Assembly (NCBI GenBank): GCA_963725415.1
Contig: CAVRZY010000074.1
Location: 1 to 11,971 of the forward strand
Direction: 5' to 3'
DNA: 11,971 nt
Source: CAVRZY01 sp963725415
Lineage (GTDB): Bacteria > Acidobacteriota > Terriglobia > Bryobacterales > Bryobacteraceae
The notes under the pieces are model-generated. The model did not search any database and was not told the DNA's origin. It saw only the letters and a program-made list of their open reading frames with translations. This document shows, in pieces, positions 6,866 to 11,971 of the stretch (position 1 is its first letter; every line of letters begins with the position of its first letter). The position numbers and the translations under genes were made by a program.

Positions 6866-7100
6866 GAATGGAACCCACCAGCTCGGAAGCTACCTTCAGG
6901 ACCTCGGGCAGGGCCTCATGGGGAAAGGAGTGATCGAAGCTTTCATCGATGTCATCCAGCGTCATGCCGTTTGACAGGCACTCCAGGATGAGCGCGACTG
7001 ACAGACGGGTGCCTCTGATGGCGAGCGCGCCACCCAACAAGCCTGGGTCAGCAACGATCCACCTGCAATCCCGGTAAGGTCGCGGTTCCCACTGCTGCAT
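6852..7100 (-). CDS. DUF433 antitoxin-like protein
   Basis: This 82-residue protein shows the full DUF433 pattern: IVADPGLLGGALAIRGTRLS (15-34), then VALILECLSNGMTLDDIDESF (35-55), a helix-turn-helix-like small domain. DUF433 proteins are predicted antitoxins, and probably DNA-binding autoregulators, for DUF5615/PIN-like RNases (the VapB45/VapC45 type is the best-known relative). ATG 7100 is preceded by GAGAGG with six bases of spacing. Its TGA overlaps the ATG of the downstream DUF5615 gene by 14 bases, typical of such modules. The gene is intact while its partner is frameshifted. It lies 45 bases downstream of the ThDP-enzyme gene on the same strand and may be read from that transcript too. 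Confidence 0.88.
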   Translation of the reverse strand: MQQWEPRPYRDCRWIVADPGLLGGALAIRGTRLSVALILECLSNGMTLDDIDESFDHSFPHEALPEVLKVASELVGSIHVAA

Positions 7101-7145
7101 AAGAAGCCTCTCTCTGATTCTAAAGCAGAAACATGCCGGCCCGTG

Positions 7146-8807
7146 CTATCTCTTCTTCCCCGCGATCTGCCACTCGCTGAACGGGGAGCGGACGCCGCGG
7201 ATGAGGACGTTCAACAGATAAGGCTGGCCGGAGGAGAAAGCGCGCTCGACCGCGGGCCTCACCTGCTCGAGCGACTCGATGAGTTCGCCCTCGCCGCCGA
7301 AGCCTTTCATTACCAGGTCGTAGCGGGTGGAGCGGAGTTCGCAGGCCACGGTTTCCTGGCGGCCCGTGGCGGCGCGCTGGAGCTCCCGTTCCAGCCCCCA
7401 GGCGCCGTCGTTGCCGACAATGACCACGATGGGCAGACGGTGGCGGACCATGGTGTCCAGTTCCGCAATGTAGAAGCCCAGCGAGCCGTCTCCGGTGATT
7501 AGAGCGACGGGTTTCCCGGGATTGGCCAGTTGCAGCGCCAGAGCGTTGGGCAGGCCCGCTCCGATGGTTCCCAGCGGCCCCAGGCGCACCCAGCCTCCGG
7601 GGTGGAGGGCGGGCATCGAGGCGCGGCCCCAGTGCGCGAAATCCGCGCCATCCCAAGAATACAGCGTGCCGGGTGGCAGCGCCTTCTTGAGCTCCACATA
7701 GAAGGCTGCCGGATGCATGGGCAACTCGGGCGATCGCGCCACCTCAGCCAGGTGCTCCTCCCACTGGCGCCGCAGCGCGCGCAGACGATCGAGCCAGGCG
7801 CGGGCCGGCCACCGCTGGCTGCCCAGGGCATCCAGAAAAGCTCGCAGCGTCGCCTTGACATCCGCACAGATGCCCACTTCCAGCCGGCGGTTCATGCCCA
7901 GTTCCTGCGGGTGGATGTCCACCTGGATGAAGCGGGCCTGCGGGGGGAACAGGCGCGGCCCGCCCAGCGCCAGCCGGTAGTCGATGCGCTTGCCGAGAAT
8001 CAGAAACAGGTCGGCTTCCTGAAACGCCGTCAGGACGGCTCGGTTCATCGCCGGGTCGGCGTAGCCCATCACCAGCGGATGCTCATCCGAAACCAAACCG
8101 CGGGCCATGGTGATGGTGTAGAGGGGCAGAGAGGTCCGCTCGACAAACTCGCGGAGTTCGGCTTCCGCACGCGCCCACCAGATGCCGCTCCCGGCAATGA
8201 TGACGGGCCGCTCGGCGGCCTTCAGCAGCGCCAGCGCCCGATCGACCTCCTGAGCGCTGGGTTGGGGTGGCGTGACGCTGAGCATCGGAATAGCAGTCGG
8301 ACCGGCGGTCTCGCTGCGGAAAACGTCCACCGGAATGGTCAGATGCACCGGCCCCATGCGGCCGGAAACCGCCTCTGCGTAGGCACGGCCCAGGTAAAAG
8401 GGAATCTGGGCGGCGTTGGGCGGCTCGGCGGCCCACTTGACCACCGGCCGGGTCATGCCCATCTGGTCGATGTCCTGGAAGGCCTGCCGCTGGGCCAGGG
8501 TGCTGGCGCGGCTGCCACTGACAGCAATCAACGGGCTGGCAGCCAGAAACGCCGTGGCGATGCCGGTCAGCGCATTGGTGTGGCCCGGGCCTCCGGTCAC
8601 CAGCGCCAGCGAGGGCCTGCGTGTCAGCCGCGCCCAGGCGTCGGCGGCGTGCGTCACGCCGGATTCGTGCCGCATGTCGAAAATGCGCATCCCCCGCTGC
8701 GCTGCCAGCGCCAGCACCTCGTTCAGGTGGTCGCCCACCAGGGTGAAGATCGGGGTCAACCCGAGTTGCTCGATCGCATCGACGAACAGTTCCGCTCCGC
8801 TTGCCAT
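7146..8807 (-). CDS. ThDP-dependent enzyme, acetolactate synthase superfamily
   Basis: The 553-residue product has the three-domain architecture of acetolactate synthase, benzaldehyde lyase and 2-hydroxyacyl-CoA lyase. The N-terminal pyrimidine-binding domain has the catalytic Glu48 (MRHESGVTHAADAWAR) and GGPGHTNALTGIATAF (72-87). AFQDIDQMGMTRPVVKWA (109-126) resembles the acetolactate-synthase segment. The central domain (about 185-350) has PVIIAGSGIWWA and VDIHPQELG. The C-terminal ThDP domain has GAGLPNALALQLA and the diphosphate/Mg motif GDGSLGF at 439-445, continuing to GNDGAWG (465-471). The likely reaction is decarboxylation or carboligation of a 2-keto acid or 2-hydroxyacyl-CoA. No small regulatory subunit gene (ilvN/ilvH) or other ilv gene is adjacent, so a catabolic role is as likely as branched-chain amino-acid synthesis. 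ATG 8807 lacks a strong ribosome site. Confidence 0.88.
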   Translation of the reverse strand: MASGAELFVDAIEQLGLTPIFTLVGDHLNEVLALAAQRGMRIFDMRHESGVTHAADAWARLTRRPSLALVTGGPGHTNALTGIATAFLAASPLIAVSGSRASTLAQRQAFQDIDQMGMTRPVVKWAAEPPNAAQIPFYLGRAYAEAVSGRMGPVHLTIPVDVFRSETAGPTAIPMLSVTPPQPSAQEVDRALALLKAAERPVIIAGSGIWWARAEAELREFVERTSLPLYTITMARGLVSDEHPLVMGYADPAMNRAVLTAFQEADLFLILGKRIDYRLALGGPRLFPPQARFIQVDIHPQELGMNRRLEVGICADVKATLRAFLDALGSQRWPARAWLDRLRALRRQWEEHLAEVARSPELPMHPAAFYVELKKALPPGTLYSWDGADFAHWGRASMPALHPGGWVRLGPLGTIGAGLPNALALQLANPGKPVALITGDGSLGFYIAELDTMVRHRLPIVVIVGNDGAWGLERELQRAATGRQETVACELRSTRYDLVMKGFGGEGELIESLEQVRPAVERAFSSGQPYLLNVLIRGVRSPFSEWQIAGKKR

Positions 8808-8829
8808 CGCTCTGCCATCCTAATATAAA
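8801..8829 (+). promoter_or_regulatory. Candidate sigma70-type promoter for the BNR gene
   Basis: TTGCCA (8801-8806) and TATAAA (8824-8829) are separated by 17 bases, close to the housekeeping consensus. The transcript would start about 7 bases further on, just before an AGGTG ribosome site (8839-8843) and the TTG start at 8849. The -35 box coincides with the start codon of the divergent ThDP enzyme. No expression evidence exists. Confidence 0.4.
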
Positions 8830-8848
8830 GAAGCGTGCAGGTGTAACT

Positions 8849-10207
8849 TTGAGACTACTCTGGATTCTGTTCGCCGCCCCAGCTCTCCTCAACTGCCAAG
8901 CCCGAGACGACGGCTACCGTGGCATCTGGTACTACAACCAGCCCTCCAACGATCAGTACGTGTACAAGTACAGCGGAGGGTTTGCCACCTACCCCCAGCA
9001 GCAACTTCCCATCGCCTACTATTCGAAGGAGGCCCACAAGACCTTCTTCTGTTACGGGGGCACGGTCAAAGGCAAACGGGAACTGCTGCACATGGTCTCC
9101 TACTACGACCACGCCACCGGCAAAGTGCCCCGCCCCACCATCCTGCTCAACAGAAAGACCGAGGATGCGCACGACAATCCCGTCCTGATGTTGGACGATG
9201 CGGGCTACGTCTGGATATTCTCGAACTCCCACGGCACGGCGCGCCCTTCCTACATCCACAAGAGCAGGAGGCCGTTCTCGGTCGATGAGTTCGAGCGCAT
9301 CCTAACCACCAACTTCTCCTACGGCCAACCCTGGTGGCTCCCCGGCCAGGGGTTCCTGTTTCTCCACACTCGATACACGGAAAAAGGCCGCAGCTTGTTC
9401 TGGATGACCAGCCCGGACGGCGTTTCCTGGACGGAGCCTCATCTGCTCTCCCGGATCGCGCTGGGGCACTATCAGATCAGTTGGCGCGACGGAACCCGGG
9501 TCGCGACGGTGTTCAACTATCACCCCGAGCCGCTGGGACTGAACGCCCGCACCAATCTCTACTACCTGGAGACCCGAGACCAGGGGAAGACCTGGCAGAC
9601 TATCGAGAGCAGAGCGGTTCGAACGCCGCTCGGCGAGGTTCGGAATCCCGCCTTGGTGCATGACTACGAGGCGGAGTAACTGCTGGTGTACTTGAAGGAC
9701 CTGCAGTTCGACGCGCAGGGGCGGCCGGTCATCCTGTACCTGACCAGCAGAGGTTACGCCTCAGGTCCCGCCAACGACCCGCGCACCTGGTATACGGCCC
9801 GCTGGACCGGCAGCCGTTGGGAAATCCGCCCCTTCACCACCTCCGATCACAACTACGATTTCGGTTCCCTTTACATCGAGCCGGACGGCGCCTGGCGTAT
9901 CATCGCGCCCACCGAGCCGGGCCCGCAGCGGTATAGCACCGGCGGGGAGATGGTGATGTGGATCAGCCGGGACCAGGGCCAAACGTGGAAAAAACTCAGG
10001 CAACTGACCAGCGACAGCCCCTTCAATCACACCTACGCCCGGCGGCCGGTCAACGCCCATCCGGACTTCTATGCCCTGTGGGCCGACGGACATGCCAAGC
10101 AACCATCGGACTCCAGTCTGTATTTCACCGACAAGGCAGGCACGCACGTGTGGCGGCTGCCGCCCCTGATGAAGGACGAGTCCGAACGGCCCCAGATCGT
10201 TCGCTGA
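8849..10207 (+). pseudogene. Secreted BNR/Asp-box protein (BNR_4-like), split by in-frame TAA
   Basis: From TTG 8849 (AGGTG five bases upstream; TTG 8801 is an alternative) the protein begins with an export signal, RLLWILFAAPALLNCQA, possibly a lipoprotein signal although LLNC is not a canonical lipobox. The body is a beta-propeller-like BNR family protein with three Asp boxes: SPDGVSW (188-194), TRDQGKTW (242-249) and SRDQGQTW (373-380). At codon 277 (9677-9679) a TAA interrupts PALVHDYEAE, and the same frame resumes with LLVYLKDLQFDAQGRPVILY, continuing to RPQIVR and TGA at 10205-10207. The conserved sequence spans the stop without loss, so the ancestral product was about 450 residues. A GTG at 9686 lies nine bases after the stop, without an obvious ribosome site. 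Members of this family are often linked to extracellular polysaccharide degradation, but no substrate can be named. Confidence 0.85.
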
Positions 10208-10271
10208 TGGGCTTGGCGTCGGGGTTGCCTTCCACGGCGGGCGGGCGTATGCCCTCTACAGCATCCCATGT

Positions 10272-10276
10272 GGAGG
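10272..10276 (+). promoter_or_regulatory. Ribosome site deciding the receptor start
   Basis: GGAGG lies five bases before GTG 10282. It favours this GTG over the in-frame GTG at 10276, which overlaps the site. The resulting N-terminus MKLICKLAILPLLLLAASSV is a well-formed signal peptide. Confidence 0.55.
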
Positions 10277-10281
10277 TGACT

Positions 10282-11435
10282 GTGAAACTGATCTGCAAGT
10301 TGGCAATTCTCCCATTATTGCTGCTGGCCGCGAGCTCGGTTCTGGCCCAGAATTCCGGAATCCAAGGAGTGGTGACGGACCCATCCGGCTCCCCTGCTCC
10401 CGAGGTCTCCATCACTGTCACGAACGTCGCTACCGGTGTCGTGAACTCGCTGAAAACCAATGAACAGGGGTTTTACACGGCGCCGTTCCTGTCAACGGGT
10501 ACCTATAAGGTGGAAGCCAGGAAAGCGGGCTTCGCCCCCGCCACCCGCGAAAACCTGCACCTCGACGTCAACCAGATTGCGCGCGTGGACTTTGACCTGA
10601 AGCTGGGGACGGTGGCTGAAACCATTGAGGTGACCGCCGCCGCCGCGCTACTGGAATCCGAAACCACCGCCATGTGACAGGTGATCGAAAACAAGCGCAT
10701 TGTGGAGATGCCTCTCAACCTGCGCAACTACCTGGAGCTGGCGCAGTTCTCCGCCGGCGTTCTGCCGGCCCGCTCCCAGGGGCGGGGCGCCCGCACGGCC
10801 GGCGAGGACGGCACGGAAGGCGGATTCATCGCCCTGGGCCAGCGCGCCTACCAGACCAGCGTGCTGCTGGATGGGGTGGACAACAGCTCCCGCGCTTCCG
10901 GTGGGCCGCTGGGCTACCAGGCCCAGGCGGTCAAACCCCCGGTGGACAGCGTGGCCGAGTTCAAGGTGGTCACTAATAACAACTCGGCCGAGTACGGTTT
11001 CCGCATGGGCCCCAAAGTCTTGGTCTCGACCAAGTCCGGCACCAACCAGCTTCATGCCTCGCTCTACGAATTTCTTCGGAACGACAAGTTCGACGGCACC
11101 AACTTCTTCGCCAACCGATCCGGATCGAAGAAGCCCACGCTCCGCCAGAACCAGTTCGGCGGCACCCTGGCAGGGCCGGTGTTGCGCAACAGGACGTTCT
11201 ACTTTTTCAGCTACCAGGGAACCCGCATCCGCAAGGGACAGAGCTTCACCTCGACCGTGCCGGGGCCCTGGCGCGCAGCGGGGATTTCTCGCAGGAGGGG
11301 AGAAACCGGGACCGGGTTTTCGATCCTCTGAGCACCACCAGCACGGCCCCGGCCAGACGCGCGCCATTCCCCGAGCGGCTGAGTCCCCGCCAGGGCTTCA
11401 GTCCCGGGCGCACCGCAACAGACGGCCACGGCTGA
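10282..11435 (+). pseudogene. Oar-like TonB-dependent receptor, N-terminal part, broken by TGA and frameshift
   Basis: The start has a signal peptide ending in SSVLAQ. A carboxypeptidase-regulatory-like beta domain follows (about 24-115: IQGVVTDPSGSPAPEVSITV, NEQGFYTAPFLSTGTYKVEA), then the VTAAAALLESE linker. At codon 132 (10675-10677) TGA replaces what is normally Gly in VGQVIENKRIVEMPLN. The frame resumes with QVIENKRIVEMPLNLRNYLE and continues through the plug domain (LLDGVDNSS at 195-203; KVVTNNNSAEYGF) into TFYFFSYQGTRIRKGQSF. One base appears lost in the G-run at 11262-11265; the shifted frame gives ALARSGDFSQEG, then RVFDPLSTTS and RAPFP, fading out before TGA 11433-11435. Complete receptors have about 1000-1200 residues, so most of the barrel is missing. 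Such proteins import polymers or bind glycans at the outer membrane; the BNR neighbour may share that job. Confidence 0.85.
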
Positions 11436-11971
11436 GTCATGACGGGCCTCGGCAAAGCTGAGTGTTACGCCCGAGGCACGGGGGCCCCGCGGCCCCAAGG
11501 GCAAAGGTGCGGTGAGGCGGCAAAGGGCAGCTGCCCCCTACATAAAGGGCACCATCACGACGACGGCCGCCCACGGCGAGGCCCACAACAGTCAGCCAAG
11601 GGTGGGTAATCCTGGCCCACGTCCTAAGAGCCGCCCAGTACCCGACAGAGCATTTCTCAGGCACGCCCATAACCCTCCACTAGCCAGGGCGTCAGGCGAC
11701 GACTAGAGGTCCTGGCCCCGCAACGGTCAGGCTCGCACGGGCCCCTTTACTCGACTAGTCAACCACCTGCAGGACCTCCTAAACGTCAACAGGGACACGT
11801 CAAGTGCCCACGTGTCCAGCGACCCCCTAAAAACCACTACAACATCTGGCAAAGACTAGTCAGGCCTAGCCCAGGTGACGGACGGCACGAGCCGAGGGAC
11901 CACTCTGTCCCTCCACATGGGTCTGCCCACCACCAGAAATTGTGGGAGCAATCGGCAACACAGCAATACAT
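11436..11971. other. Window end without recognisable genes
   Basis: This region should encode the barrel of the receptor, yet no frame on either strand gives family-like sequence and stops occur every few dozen codons. The plus strand is poor in T: by hand count 55 of 420 bases between 11521 and 11940. The four-base word GTCA recurs at 11436, 11591, 11691, 11726, 11758, 11785, 11799 and 11859, three of them extended to GTCAGGC (11691, 11726, 11859). A short GC hairpin (GGGGCC at 11481-11486 with GGCCCC at 11491-11496) is present. Low-quality assembly at a contig end is my leading explanation. Confidence 0.5.

Noticed and set aside
4209..8807. A shared acyl-CoA pathway linking the crotonase-like gene with the ThDP enzyme (as in 2-hydroxyacyl-CoA cleavage).
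   Set aside because: The genes are separated by an opposite-strand transporter gene and a toxin-antitoxin-like pair, the crotonase lacks catalytic residues, and the ThDP enzyme cannot be assigned to the lyase subgroup by eye.
7530..8828. Long plus-strand open frame of 432 codons opposite the ThDP enzyme gene.
   Set aside because: It is antisense to a complete ThDP enzyme, rich in Arg/Gln/Gly, and without motifs.
10225..10253. Promoter TTGCCT-17-TATGCC before the receptor gene.
   Set aside because: The -10 box matches consensus at only three positions, which is too weak to call.
1446..10677. Stop-codon reassignment as the explanation for interrupted genes.
   Set aside because: TAG, TAA and TGA each interrupt a different gene, and all three types also terminate intact or complete genes here (TAG for the ThDP enzyme and crotonase-like genes; TGA for galU and DUF433).
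11591..11862. CRISPR or tandem repeat array suggested by recurrent GTCA/GTCAGGC.
   Set aside because: The word is only 4-7 bases long and irregularly spaced (14 to 100 bases), with no longer shared repeat.

Overview
The window is high-GC bacterial DNA. An outer-membrane receptor with an N-terminal carboxypeptidase-regulatory-like domain (Oar type), a secreted BNR/Asp-box protein, IS110 and IS91 debris and several small toxin-antitoxin-like pairs together suggest an Acidobacteriota genome, perhaps Solibacter/Bryobacter-like. That assignment is inferred from gene content and was not tested by phylogeny.

Layout. Bases 1-950 are transposon scrap: the 3' end of an IS110-type transposase runs into a 5'-truncated, frameshifted IS91-type (HUH/Y2) transposase. 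Bases 977-1571 (minus) hold a DUF4160-DUF2442 pair; the DUF4160 gene has an in-frame amber codon. Bases 1572-1911 hold no convincing gene but carry four perfect-stem hairpins. Bases 1912-4232 (plus) are a translationally coupled pair, galU followed by a polytopic GT-C type glycosyltransferase, probably acting in cell-envelope glycan synthesis. Convergent to it is a crotonase-fold protein (4209-4985, minus) that lacks both catalytic glutamates. Divergent from that, 36 bp away, is an Nramp-related transporter (5022-6488) whose metal-site motifs are both replaced. Bases 6520-7100 (minus) hold a DUF433-DUF5615 pair; the DUF5615 (PIN-like) gene is frameshifted. Upstream of it on the same strand is a ThDP-dependent enzyme of the acetolactate-synthase superfamily (7146-8807). 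Divergent from that are a secreted BNR-repeat protein (8849-10207, interrupted by TAA) and a TonB-dependent receptor (from 10282, interrupted by TGA and then frameshifted). From about 11,330 to the end no coding pattern can be recognised.

The most striking feature is the distribution of lesions. The 4.6 kb from galU to the Nramp-like gene, and the 1.7 kb ThDP enzyme gene, read cleanly. The IS91 remnant, the nuclease-like or toxin-like member of both small gene pairs, the BNR protein and the receptor are each broken by a stop codon or a frameshift, and their conserved sequence continues beyond it. The three internal stops are TAG, TAA and TGA, so a single codon reassignment cannot explain them. 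Recent pseudogenisation and assembly error, particularly towards the right end, are both possible. I found no convincing new multi-gene system. The best leads are the two half-broken toxin-antitoxin-like modules, the Nramp-like protein with an altered metal site, and the crotonase homologue without catalytic residues.
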